From: Polyrhizophydium stewartii
Taxonomy: Eukaryota; Chytridiomycota; Chytridiomycetes; Rhizophydiales
DNA: 22,419 nucleotides
Reading direction: 5' to 3'
NCBI GenBank assembly: GCA_027604665.1
Contig: JADGIZ010000092.1
Coordinates: 5,187-27,605, forward strand
The translations under genes were made by a program, and so were the position numbers. The notes beneath the pieces were generated by a model that made no database searches, had not been told where the DNA came from, and saw only the letters and a program-made list of their open reading frames with translations. Below, one piece after another: positions 9,162 through 20,044 of the stretch (the first letter of the stretch is position 1; each line of letters begins with the position of its first letter).

Positions 9162-12100
9162 ATGTTCGCAGACGACGGCGCCGGGTCGGCTGGCGTGGCG
9201 GCGCGTGCATCGGGCGGCCCGCGCGGGCGCAGGGCAGCCGCCGCCGCCGCCGCCGCCGCCGCAGCCACCGCTGCGGGTGACCTGGACGTTCTCCTTGGCC
9301 AGATAGGGTCTGCGTTGGCCACCGCGGCGCCGGCACCCGCGAGTCCGGACACGCCTGCCAGCGACGTCGTTCCTGCCCGAGGCGACGACGGCGGCGACGA
9401 CAGCGGCGACCACGACGGCGGCCGCGGCGGCTCGCTTCTTTGGGCACATGGTGCGTGCGCGCTCGCACACATGGTCCAGGCTTCTGCAGAGCGCTGACCG
9501 CCTCAGCAGGGCAGCCAAACGGGCCCGACCAGAGCGCCGAGAACCTGTTCAACGTCGTCAACAGCCTCATCGACGATGACGAGCTGCAAGAGCTCAGTGC
9601 GCTCCACGCCAGCGTCGGCGAGGAGGAGAGCTTCCCGCGGAGAGCCCCCGGCGCAGGCGCCGGTGCCGACGCCGACGCCCCGCAGCAGCAGCAGCGGCCC
9701 GCGCTGCCTGCCCATCCGCCAGCGCCCTCGGACCCTCGCAAAGGTGCTTCTGAATCGTGCCAGAACCGTCATTGTGCGGCCGTCTGGCGGCTGACAGCTC
9801 CCTCGGCGTGCACCCATGCCAACCGCCCTTTCCAGCTGTCACCTTCTCAGAGACCATCCAGGAGCGCACCATCAGCTCGGCCGGGAACGAGACCAGCGAC
9901 TGGAGCAGCATCGAGTTCCACCGCTCGATCAGCGCCAGCATTGAGGAGCTCGACATTGATGCATCCATCGACGATGCAGCGTCCGCACTGCCGCCAATGA
10001 CCGCTGGCGTTGAGCCATCTTTTGCCGCCGACGGCAGCAGCGTGCAGTCCGTCCGCCATATTCGCACAGAGCCAGATTCTGGCAGCAGCGAGGGCTTGCC
10101 TGACGCCTTGGCGACATCGTCTCCAGCTGCCGCAGATCCGTTCAACCAGAGCCTTTCCTTTGATGTTCCCAGTAAGCGCTGCCCAGAACGCCAGCTCTGC
10201 AAGGCACATGGAATCTGACGTCTATTGCTCCCCAGGTCTCGTCGAGGACAGCGCCGACATTTCCGTGCACCGTCACTCGCTGTTGACGTCGGCGCGGCGT
10301 GAGTCGGCCCTCAAGACGGTCGTCGAAACAGCCGAGCACGATGGGGACGGGGGCATCGACCAGCTTGAGCCCGATCCGATCTGGCTTGCGGCGGTCAGCG
10401 CCGCCGATGTCGAGCAGACTCAGTCGGCCTCCGATCCAATGGACGACCGGAGCACGGACGCGCACAATCCAGGCGTCGCCACAGACAGCCGGGACCCGTT
10501 CGGCTCTGAGCAGATCACACGCAAGTCTCTGTGCCTGTGGTTGACGGCGTGGGAAGCAGCTGCTGACGCCTGCATACTTTCATGGGAACAGCGCGCGCTG
10601 GCAAGTTTGAGATCAAGACGCCCTTCAAGGGCTCGCTTCTCAGCGTCTTCCCCGGCCGCATCGACATGAACGACACGTTTGAGACCCAGCTCGCGGGCCA
10701 ACAACAGTCACAACAGCCGCCGTCGCAGCAACAGCAGAAGCAAGTGCCCGAGCAGCAATACGAAATCGACCGCGATGCGAGCCAGATGGATATGCAGAAC
10801 CGACAACGCCTCGAGTCGATGCTCGCCGAGCTCTCGTCGCTCGAGCATATCTCAGAGAGCCGCGAAGGCGGCCTGTCGCCGGGCCTTGACCCCAACAGCT
10901 CCCTAGGCGAGCTTGACGTCGCAGACCTCGATGACGGCCACATGTTTGGCGAACTCGGGTCGGTGTCGAATGGCTCAGTTCCGGTCGACCTCGGCGCTCA
11001 TGCGCTTCGCAGCCGCTCTGGCGATGTGGACAACCACGGCGGGCTGCAGTTGAGCCAGAACGGCGGCTGGATGTCCGCGAGCAACGGCACTCAGGGCGAC
11101 AGCTTGATCACGGACAGCGAGATTGACTCCCGCACCGACCTGCGATCCGACACAGCCGGCGAAGACGACTTTACATTCACGGCCCAGGCCGAGCGCGCAA
11201 CGAGTGACCACGCGCCGCAGCCTCTTGCCCATGCCGATGCCGCTGTTGGGCGTCTGGGCGATTTTGGCGGGTTTGCACAAGGTGCTTTGGGCGTTGGCGG
11301 ATATGGCGCTGCTCTTTCGAGCGCGCTTGAGCACGCCGACCGAGAAGACCTGGATGGACTCGATGCGCCGCTTGTCAGCCCGAAAGATGCGGCGGACGAT
11401 GAAGAAGGCGATGCGTTTGGCCACGCTGTCGGCGGCAGCCTTGTTGCCGACGACTTTTTCCAGCTCAAGCGCGGTGAGTGACGAAGCGTGGTCCCAGTGT
11501 CACGGGCCACGACGCTGACGCTCTCGCTCTGCAGAGATGGACGAGTGCATTGAGCACGCTGACGAGTTGGGCCTCGGCGATCTCAAGAACATCTTAAACC
11601 AGGAGTTTGGCTCGCCAGGCCGCCTCTCGGTGCTTAACGACAGCATCAGCTCTGCTCACTCTGCCCTCAGCGACAAGTCGATCCACCGCGACGAGTCTCT
11701 GCTGATGAGTCTTGGCGTCGACGGCCGTCCTCCGCATATCGCTGATCGCCGCGACGGAGAGGCGTCAACGGCATCCGCCTCCACTGCACGAGGTGCGCGA
11801 CTTGGTTCCCTTGATGACGCCGTGCGGCCCACTGCAGCGCCTGCCGCCGAACAAGGACAGCCGCCAGGTGCAGTACTTGACGCTCTCGATGCAACAACGC
11901 CGCACAACCAGCGCACGATCCCCACATCCGAGATCGACATGTTCTCTCCGGGCACGTTCTTCGCCCAGAAGTCGGGCAGTCTCGGTTCGCTCGGCGGCGA
12001 CAGCCAGATGCACGAACGCCCGTCATGGTACACGCCGCAGCGCGACGAGTTTGGCCGCATCATCGATCCGCTTGGCCCGACGCCCGCGGATCGGAGCGAG

Positions 12101-12862
12101 AAACTTGCTTTCACTGGCACAACTCCAGCCGGCGACCGTCGTGTCCGACCGCCTCTGTATGAGTCACCCTCCAAGCATTTAGAGCGCGTGGCAGGCGAGG
12201 ACGCGGCTGCATCTGCTGCCGCTGGTGATGGCGCTGTGCGCCGCCCAGCACCGCCAAGCCCAACGTCTCGAATCGAACCTGCCGTGCCGCCGGTCTCACG
12301 GGATCGAAGCCCTCAGCCTGCCCCTTTGTGGAGCGGCGGCGATGACCGCGACGTCCGAGTTACCGTGCGGAGATCGCAAGAGCACGACCATCTTCCCGAC
12401 CTCGATGACCTGCGCGAGCAACAAGAGCCTCACCGCCATGCCGCTGCGCATGCAGAAGCCAGGTCTCGTGGGCCTCCCTTGTCCGAGAGTCAGCCGCGGA
12501 AACCCGTCGCGTCGAGTCGTGCCGCTCAACCAACGCCACGGCAGCCGTCCCGCCCACCAGCTCGCAACATCTTTGAAAGCCAGGATGCTCTGAACGACCA
12601 GCATTACGACCAGCCCCGGCCACGCCAAGATCCTTTTCAGCACACATCTCGACCATCCCAGCACCCGTCGTCTGCGATGCCTATTGTCCGTGCCGACATA
12701 CAGCAGCATGTCAGAGATCACGTGCGGCTGCACGTGAAGCAGCAACTACAGTCAAGGGTCGCCACGCCTGCAACTGACACTTCTCCGCCTGATGGCGGCT
12801 CGGGAGACTATGACTCGCTGGACTCGGCGGGGAAGCTGTCGGTGTCGCATCTTGGCCGAGAC

Positions 12863-12893
<31 letters not shown>

Positions 12894-14866
12894 AACCTGC
12901 TCGGCGCGATGTGCGACGTGCCGACCGGCCGCACGGCCGATCCGCGCAGGCACCGCCGTCATCTCGAAGAGGATTGCAGAGCAGCGCGCCGCATCGCGAG
13001 CTTGCTGTAGATGCGATCTACGAGCACGAGCCCTTGACGGTGCACCGCACTCGACATGAGCCAAGGCACCAGCAGCATCCCTCTCCCGAAAACGATATGA
13101 CGCCGAAGCAGCGATCCGCCTCGGCTGCGAGGCGTGCTGGCAACTACGACTATGATGGCTTTGACGACATGCACGACGACGGCGCCTACGGCCCCAGTGC
13201 CTACGATGAAGCATCCGGCAATGACTACGAAGATGGCGACGAGTTGGTCGACGGGCCGCAAAACGGCCATGCCGAGTACGCCGACGAGTACCATCAAGAT
13301 GAGAACCAAGAGTACGAGCAGCCCCAGGAGTACGAGCAGCCCCGTGACTACGAGCCCCCCTCTCCGGCGTGGATCGTCCGACCGCAGCGAAGCAAGAACG
13401 CCAACGCCGACGACACAATCATTGACTTTCCGCCAACTCGCGCAGCAGCGCCGTCCTCCGCACCGGGCAGCACGATCCATATCTCGTTCGACCCGATTTC
13501 GTACAAGTTGGTTGGCCGGTCGGCGCTCGTGATCAACAACCGCAACTCGCGTGCCTTGTCGTGGACGATCGAGTCCATCAGCCCGGCGCAAATGGAGCCG
13601 CATCTCGGTGGCAGCCAGTCGAGCCAGCAGAATGTTTTCTTGGCACAGACCCCAGGCGCGCAGCGGCAGAGCCGCACGTACCGCCACCGGGTTCCTGACG
13701 GCGTCTTCCAGTTTGCTGTCACATCGGGCATTCTGGATCCTGGGCGTTCTGCACAGATCGCGGTCGCGTTCCACCCGCTGCTGAGCGGCCGCTACTGGCA
13801 GTCGTTCCAACTGCGGGGCAACAGCCATGTGGTCGTCGTCAAGGTCGACGCCGAGGCTGTTGCGCCAGCTCCGCAGAGCCTCGAATCCCAAGTAGCGGCG
13901 CCGCATCCGCAGTCGCAGTCGGCGCCGCGGCCCAGGGTCAGATCTGAGAGGCACTATTCCGCCGATCTGCAGATCCGCACCCCACAGGCGCAAGCCGGCA
14001 GGGCCACCGACCGAGGCGGCACGCGTTCCGAGAACCTGCGTCCGGCGCGCAGCCACGACGGGCTCCGCAAGTCGCAGCCGCTGCAAAGCACCCGCGTTGC
14101 GTTCCAGGAAGCGCTCGACAAGCCATCGTCGACTCGGCTGGCACGAAAGTCGTCGGACCGGCTGGCCGGCCGTGCTGACTTGGTGCACGCCCCGCACAGA
14201 TCTGCATCGGCGGACACTCTCCGCGAGGCGGCCGTGCGGCGGCAGCCGGCGTCGCCGTACCAGGACGCAGAGCGGACCACCTCTCGCCGCCGCGCGGAGC
14301 CAGCCACGCCGGCGGCGCCTCCGCTCGAGATCGAGAACAAGCCGGCGTCGCGACGGGCTGCAGGGTCGACGTGGTCGCCGGACAATGCGTCTTATGCTGC
14401 TATGACCCCGCGGGCGTCCCACCGCGGAGCGCTGCAGACGCCGCAGTCACGTCGGCCGAGCGCCTTTGGCGACGCAGACGACTCTCCCGGGCAGTCTGAC
14501 TCGCCCGACCACGTCACCGTGGTGCAACAAGGCCGGTCTCTCGCGCGCGACGTGCTCGACTTTGGCACCACGGTTCTCGGCGACATCGTGACGCTGCAGC
14601 TCAAGATATGCAATGCTGCGTTCAGGCCCGTCGACGTGCAGTTCATTACCACAGGCCCCTTCTCGCTCCCGACACGCAAGCTGTCGATCCAGCCGCGCTC
14701 GTTTGTGCCCATTCCGATCGCCTTCCATCCCGTGCGTGCGGGCACGTTCCAAGAGCGCTTAATTGTGCGCAAGGAGCAGCACGTCATCCGCGTCGAGCTG
14801 CACGGCACGGCTATTGTCCAGCCCCGCAGCGCGGCCGCATCCCGCCTTGGCTCTCGATATCGCTGA
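9162..14866 (+). CDS. SPD-2/CEP192-like ASH-domain centrosome protein
   Basis: SPD-2/CEP192 recruits pericentriolar material, PLK4 and Aurora A to centrioles in animals. Six exons are read: 9162-9450, 9510-9743, 9836-10171, 10236-10520, 10592-11473 and 11535-14866, for about 1785 aa in matching phase. Residues 1 to about 1300 look disordered: an Ala run, acidic Ser/Asp-rich stretches, an EP repeat and YEQP repeats. Two beta-rich modules follow. One at about 1320-1450 starts ISFDPISYKLVG and contains LDPGRSAQIAVAFHPLLSGRY. One at about 1677-1770 starts LDFGTTVLGDIV and contains GPFSLPTRKLSIQPRSFVPI, FHPVRAGTF and ends RVELHGTA. Both match the ASH (ASPM-SPD-2-Hydin) pattern of an FG(x)VxxG strand, an (I/V)xFxP turn and a final HGxA strand. 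The fourth intron appears to be GC-AG. Other ASH proteins (ciliary, hydin-like) cannot be excluded. Confidence 0.6.
9237..9260 (+). repeat. (GCC)8 trinucleotide repeat
   Basis: Eight consecutive GCC codons, extended by neighbouring Ala codons, encode the poly-alanine run near the N-terminus of the SPD-2-like protein. The same bases read on the minus strand give a Gly run that is not part of a real protein in my model. Confidence 0.9.
10521..10591 (+). other. Putative GC-AG intron in the SPD-2-like gene
   Basis: No GT donor between 10475 and 10591 gives a phase that continues the frame: every GT from 10498 to 10549 is one nucleotide off. A GCAAGT donor at 10521, the standard non-canonical consensus, with the acceptor AACAG ending at 10591, gives 71 nt, an internal CTGAC and correct phase. 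Confidence 0.6.
12863..12898 (+). repeat. GAGCCG hexanucleotide repeat (Glu-Pro tract)
   Basis: Five perfect GAGCCG units followed by GAACCT encode an EPEPEP tract in the disordered part of the SPD-2-like protein. Confidence 0.9.
13310..13345 (+). repeat. 18-bp tandem duplication encoding EYEQPQ/EYEQPR
   Basis: Two nearly identical 18-nt units (13310-13327 and 13328-13345) are followed by a decayed third. They encode a Tyr/Glu/Gln/Pro repeat about 40 residues before the first ASH module. Confidence 0.85.
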
Positions 14867-14896
14867 TTGCAACGCCCAAGTATTAAATAAGATGGG
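14867..14896. terminator. 30-nt convergent 3' junction with AT-rich core
   Basis: Stops of the SPD-2-like gene (plus) and the long helical gene (minus) face each other across 30 nt. The gap contains TATTAAATAA, the most AT-rich patch nearby and a plausible poly(A)-signal-like element for the plus strand. The two 3' UTRs must run antisense into each other's coding sequence. Confidence 0.35.
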
Positions 14897-17800
14897 TCAG
14901 AACCGCCTCAGCATGCCCAAGATTGACGCGCACGACTGCCGGATTGGCGCCGCATGCTCTGGGAGTGCGGTGGCGCACGCCAGCGCTTGCTCGGCGTACC
15001 GCTGGAGCGAGCGGGTCACGCCGTTGCGGCGGAATCTCGCACGCAGCAGCTCGCCTGTCGCCTGGTACGAGTCCGGCGTTGGTGGTGCTGGAGCCGTTGG
15101 AGTGGCTTGCGAGACCCGCAGGACGCCATGGACGACTTGCTGGATGTCGCCGAGAAAGAAGGTGCCGGCCACAATCGGGCCAAAGTTGGTTGGGACGGAG
15201 CCCGGTGCAAATGCCAGGATCGAGGTGTGGGCAATGAGAGCCTCAACCAGACGGCAGTGAGGGAGGTGCGAGACAAACTCGCGGCTGCCGATGCTCATGG
15301 CAGCAATCGCCCATGCGCTCGCGAGCATGTTGCCGATGCCCTCGCGGTCGCGGATCTCCTCGTCGGCGGTGCCGCTCGGGGTCTTGAGCTCCTTGTAAAT
15401 CAAATCCTTGGTCTCGTTGACGGCTTGCACGAGCACCGCATGCGTCAGAAGCGCCGACATGCAGCTTGCAAGTCCCGACTTGGGGCCGGGACCGGCCAGA
15501 ACGCGCACAGCCGATTCGACGGCGTCGGGCGTCAGCCTCAGCACGTCGCGCACGACCGCCAAGGCGCACTCGAAGCAGTGGAGAGTGTCTTCCCGTGGGA
15601 CGGTGCTGGCCAGATTCAGCCCGTTCTGGATGACAACAGCAATCGTGCGGTGCGAGGATGCCGTGTTTGCGAGGAGTGAGTGCACTGCGGACAGCAGAAC
15701 AAGAGTCAGCCTCTGTCGACAACGCAGCTTCCGTGAGGGGACGCTCCGCACACTCGGGTCTGGCAGAGTGTTCAAACACAATGTTGAGCGCAAGCAGCGT
15801 GTTGCGGTGCAGATCCACTGCGACTTTGGTCTTGGTTTGCAGCACCTCGAGCAGCGAGGGCACAGCGGCTGTCTCGAGTATCGCGCGCACCAGCAATGCG
15901 TGGAACGCGCACACGCCATATAAGTTGAGCGTCGCATTGGCAACCACCGCAGAGTACGGCGGCTGGATATCGGCAGCGAAGAGCCCAAGAGCCAGCGCAA
16001 GTCTCTGCACGAGTCGCGAATCGGCGACCTTCAAGCAATGACTATGTAAGAAAGAGGATCGCGTTGCGGCGGGAGCGAGACAAGGCGTACCTCTTCCATG
16101 GACGACGCGACGCGCGGGTGCATCTCAAACACCGACGCAATCCTGAGAGACGTCAGCCAAGACGGCTTCCGTTTTGCCTCGATCCGCCTCCGGCATCACC
16201 TTCGAATATACGCCGCCCGGCCTTCGTCGGCCTTTGTGGAGGCGACGTGACGCGCGACGACCAGAACAGCGCCGCAAAAGAGGACAAAGTCGTTATTGTC
16301 AAGCTCGTCCCAGAAGCTGTCGTAGACCTCCATGCTGCCTTCGGTCAGCTCTGCCTGGATGCAGAGTGCGTCCACGATCACGTCAAAGATGGGCTCGAAG
16401 GCGCAGCACGAAGCATTGCAAGCTGCGCTGGCCGGTCAGCAGCTGGTACGAGCAAGAAACTGGCAGGCATCCTCAGAGTGCACGCACTGCCGAGATCACG
16501 TCGCGTGCCCAGGTAGGCGACCATGAACCAGCGTGAGATGCGCATGGCGGACTGTCGGCTGGTGACCGCAACGGACCGCACGATGCCGGCAGCAAGCCCG
16601 TCAACACCAGCGCGCACGCGAGGAGCGTCTTCGAAACGCGTATCGGCAAGCAGCTCCAGCACGCCAAAGCTGCCATCACGACTGGACCGGAACTGGGCAT
16701 CTGCGTCCGTCGGAAACAGTCGGCACCTCCAAGAGTCAATTGCAGAGGAAACTGCGTCCGGGAGAGCTTCTGCCGCTGCGCCGATCCAGCTGAGCAGCAG
16801 GAGAGTGTCCTGCGCATGCTCTGCACTCGTCTCGTGCTCTGAATCTTCCGAGAGTGCGTCGCCCTCAAGGCCTTGTGCAGCGGCCAGCGTGGCCAATTTC
16901 GCCGGGACAAGCACAGGCAAACATAGCCAGAGTCCGTCGAGCATTGCGCAAACGAGCGTCGCTGGGTCGGACGCCGGATCGGCAACCAGGGTCGCAAAGA
17001 GTGCCTGGCTTGCCGACTCTGGCTTTCCCGTGTTGGCTTGCAAGCCTGTCCTGAGCAGCTCGTCGAGCTCGATGGTTATGCCGAGGACGGCAAAGCAGCG
17101 CCAGAGATCAATGATTGCCGTTGGAGGTCTGAACACCCAATGCGACGTGGGCGGATCTGATACAAAGAACAGGCTGGCGATAAACTGAATATGAGCGGCC
17201 GCGTTTGCCTCCATGTCCGACTCGGTGCGCTGCAGGGCGGCAAAGAGGTGCGTCTCGCCAAAGAGCCGGTCCGGATGCGAGAGCTCGTGCGCACGAGTGA
17301 CAATGCATTGCAAGGCGGCTGGATGCTGTGATCGATCTCGTCTCAGCACAAGGTTGCGATCGACACATTTCGAACCACATACCGCAAGCTGTGCCCGGCC
17401 TATCTCGCGCGTTGGGATAGTAGGGTGCATCTCGAGCCACATGTCCACAAAGTCCAGGATGCGCGATGCGTCGGCGATCGAGACGCGGGGGCGGGCGGCC
17501 AATGCGTCGGAGCACTCGGCCAGTAGCTGCATCGATTCAGCAGAGTGTGCAGTTCAAGTAAAGGCGGCGCACGGATGAAAAGAGATCGGGTCAGCAAGCG
17601 GATCTGTCGATGCTGCCGAGGGTTTATTCGGCAGGCATCGGCGGAATATGGGCCGGGGCTGGTCCTCTCCGGAGGACAAGATGCACGGGAGGAACCCCGA
17701 TCGGATGGGTGTGGGCGGGCATGGGGAATGACGACAAGTCAAAACAAACGTTGTAAGGTGGGGCGGCGGAGAGAGAAAGGCCTGCATACAGCTCCGAGAG

Positions 17801-18915
17801 CCGAGTTCAAGGTTGTACCTCTTCCATCGACTGAATCTGGTGCAAAGGCGCTTTGAGTCCGATAGCTTGCTGTCGCGTGCTCGTGGAAGCGCGCGCTGAC
17901 GAGAGAGCATGCGGCTGCGACGAGAAAGCCATAACCGGTGGGGTTGCAAGAGGCACATCATCAGTGTCGCAATCCTGGCGTGCGCGAGCAAGCAGCGAGG
18001 AGAGCGGGTCGTAGAATATGTGGCTGTGGCCCAGCTCGGCCATCCAGGCTTCAAGAGACGATATGATGTCGAGAGAAGGGTGCAAAGACAGATCCGAGTG
18101 CAGCGCAAGCAGCCTCGCGCCGTATTGCTGCTCAATCTGCGCATGCATCCGCGCGAGGTCGTGCAACGCGCGCAGGCCAAAGGGCTGCAGCACCTCAAAC
18201 ATGCCCCAGTGCAGCACGATCGACTGGAGGAGGCTGGTGCCGATTTCCGCCAGGGCAACACAATCGCTTCTCAGCAGCGAGATCACGCAGCCAGCGGGGT
18301 TGCGGCTGCAGCACACGATCTTGTCCGCTGGGGTGATTTCGTGCGGCGCCAGCGACTGCACGGCCGCTGCCGAAGCCGCGAGCAGGCTGCTGGCTCCGCC
18401 ACACAATGTCCGCTCGCCAGCCTGCGGTGATTGCTCGTACTGCTGTGCAATGTACGTGAGGATCTCTGCGCAGAGGGCTTCCCAGCCTTCCACATCGGTG
18501 ATGATGGAGACGGCGGACCGCGGCCCGCTCGAGAACCCCATGTTGGGCGTGCCCGGCGTTTGCGAGCTCGACGGCGAGATGCCGTGCTGGTAGCTCAGGA
18601 AACGTGAAATCTGCTTTTGTGTAAGCTTGGCGTAGAGGCTGTCGAGCGTGTGTGTCCGCGCGGCGAGGCTTGGTTCTGCGCGTCAAGAAGCCGGCCACGG
18701 CGGGTGTCAGCAGCATGGCCTGCGCGTTTGCTGGAGTCGATGCGACAAAACTTGCCTTCGTTGCTTTGTAGTCTCTTGTAGAACTTCCAGAAGATGAGCA
18801 GATGATCGCCTTCGAGAAGCGGCACGATTTCGTCGAACGACTCGACAACACGCTGCATCATCTGCTCGGGGTGCGAGTCAAGGAAGCGCAGGATGTCGGC
18901 GCCAATGGAGGACAT
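14897..18915 (-). CDS. Large helical (ARM/HEAT-like) protein of unknown function
   Basis: I do not recognise this protein. Eight minus-strand exons are read: 18915-18756, 18675-17819, 17526-17383, 17325-16488, 16422-16200, 16142-16091, 16028-15752 and 15684-14897, giving about 1112 aa. It is Leu/Ala-rich, predicted almost entirely helical, with no membrane segment, signal peptide or catalytic motif, so an ARM/HEAT-type scaffold is plausible. Phases match at every border. Intron 1 appears to be GC-AG (18755-18676). The doubtful join is intron 2 (17818-17527, 292 nt). If it is not spliced, the first part is a separate 342-aa protein ending at 17807, and a second gene of 775 aa starts at the ATG at 17532. 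I favour one gene because the phase fits, SMEE joins smoothly to LLAECSDAL, and the first AG after an internal CTGAC is the predicted acceptor. An AATAAA at 17628-17623 argues the other way. Confidence 0.55.
17326..17382 (-). other. 57-nt intron, multiple of three without stop codon
   Basis: The donor GTATGT and acceptor CACAG bound 57 nt inside the long helical gene. The intron is in frame and stop-free, so retention would insert 19 residues. I call it an intron because the donor is close to consensus and the length is typical of this window. Confidence 0.55.
18676..18755 (-). other. Putative GC-AG intron in the helical gene
   Basis: The donor GAAG/GCAAGT at 18755 and the acceptor ending CGCAG at 18676 give 80 nt containing CTGAC. 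They join exon 1 (ending RLQSNE) to the frame reading PSLAARTHTLDSLYAKL in the right phase. The alternative GT donor two bases downstream gives the wrong phase for that acceptor. Confidence 0.6.
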
Positions 18916-18947
18916 GACGCGCTTGCTGCTCGATGGATGCAGCAGCT

Positions 18948-20013
18948 CTAGTCAGCAGGGGTGAGGAGCCGCTTGGGGATGAGACGGCTCATGGCCCACC
19001 GCTCGTCTCGGGAAAAGTCGCTAAAGTATGCCTCGTAGTAGCGCTCGTCGTGCTGCGCGGGATCGTGCACCTTCCAGTTGATCCAAAGCAGGATGTACCA
19101 GAACACCGTGTACGCCCGCTGGAAATCGTCGCCAAACAGGCTCGAGATGGCGTCGGTGTCGGCGGCCGAAAGGACAAAGGTGCTGTTAAGGATCATATCT
19201 GTCCGAGTTCGAGCAGTCAGCCCGCTTGGCCTGCGTTTCGCCGCTAGCAGGAGCCTGCACAAGAGATGAGACTCACAAACACACTCCATGGGGTGCAGGG
19301 TGGGCAGCGGTGTCTGCAGCTTTTCGAGCGGCCAGATCTTGAGGACGGCATCGAGGACCATGTGCTTGAAGTTGAGCAGCAGGGCGAAGCGCACGGAGCT
19401 GCGAGGCGGAAATGTCAGCGCGGCCGCGGCGCACACGCACATGGTCTCAAGCGCGAGCTGCGCCGGGCGTCCGCGCACCTGGCTGCCTCGCTTGCCAGGC
19501 TGCGGTGGATGCTCTTGAGGAGGGCGTGGATGCTGGCAAGGTCCATTTCGGCGACGAGGTTGGCGATGGACTGGCTCACGTCGTGCGGCTGCTGCGCCTG
19601 GGGCCGGGGCGACGAGGAGACGCCGGCCGCGGGCCAGTTCGTCGAGAGGCAGCGCCGACGCCGGCGCACATGCGGTTGAGCACACGCGGGCCGTGCGGGA
19701 GCGGGCCGGGTCGGCAGGGAAGCGCGGCGTCAGTGTCGCTCGCGGCCAGGGCTTGGCACCCAGCGACGAGGCGGCGCTGGCCGACCTGCTGCGAAGCGCC
19801 GCTCTCAAAGACGGCCCAGACCATGTCGACGACATTGTCGTTGAGTGCATCGGTGCTCTGCATCGTGGGGCTGCGGGCGGGCGAGGGCGGGCGGCCAGCG
19901 TCGGTCCAAGCGGTCGCGGGGTGTCTGCGGGCCGAGCCTGCGGCGAGAGCTGGAAAGCCGGAGTCCGGCGTGAATCGCCCGCCTTGGCGGGCCTCGACCA
20001 AGCGATCCGCCAT
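18948..20013 (-). CDS. Unrecognised protein with conserved-looking helical C-terminal half
   Basis: I do not recognise this family. Four minus-strand exons are read: 20013-19684, 19597-19479, 19398-19277 and 19198-18948, for about 273 aa. The N-terminal 110 residues are low in complexity apart from NDNVVDMVWAVFESG. The remainder is well structured in appearance: IANLVAEMDLASIHALLKSI, then LLNFKHMVLDAVLKIWPLEKL, then a Trp/Tyr-rich stretch with VFWYILLWINWKVHD and YYEAYFSDFSRDERWAMSRL. Introns 2 and 3 (80 and 78 nt) have good donors and CTGAC branches. Intron 1 (19683-19598) is uncertain, since several in-phase donors exist. The start is the first ATG after the upstream gene's stop, 31 nt away, consistent with packing elsewhere. 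The hydrophobic Trp-rich segment could be buried core or a short membrane-associated helix. Confidence 0.6.
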
Positions 20014-20044
20014 GGCGCACAAGGCCAGAGGCACGGCAGCGCAT

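Noticed and set aside
9128..9518. N-terminal extension of the UPF0739-like protein to about 9449
   Set aside because: The extension is low-complexity Ala/Val/Arg/Gly sequence antisense to the SPD-2-like first exon, and the shorter form matches the family length.
12959..14422. 487-residue minus-strand open frame
   Set aside because: It is fully antisense to the SPD-2-like last exon, Arg-rich, with no domain. The plus-strand frame carries the ASH modules.
16029..16090. Acceptor at TTACATAG (16042) for the intron after SSMEE
   Set aside because: It gives a phase that does not continue the conserved-looking VADSRLVQRLALALG frame; the next AG (GAAG, 16029) does.
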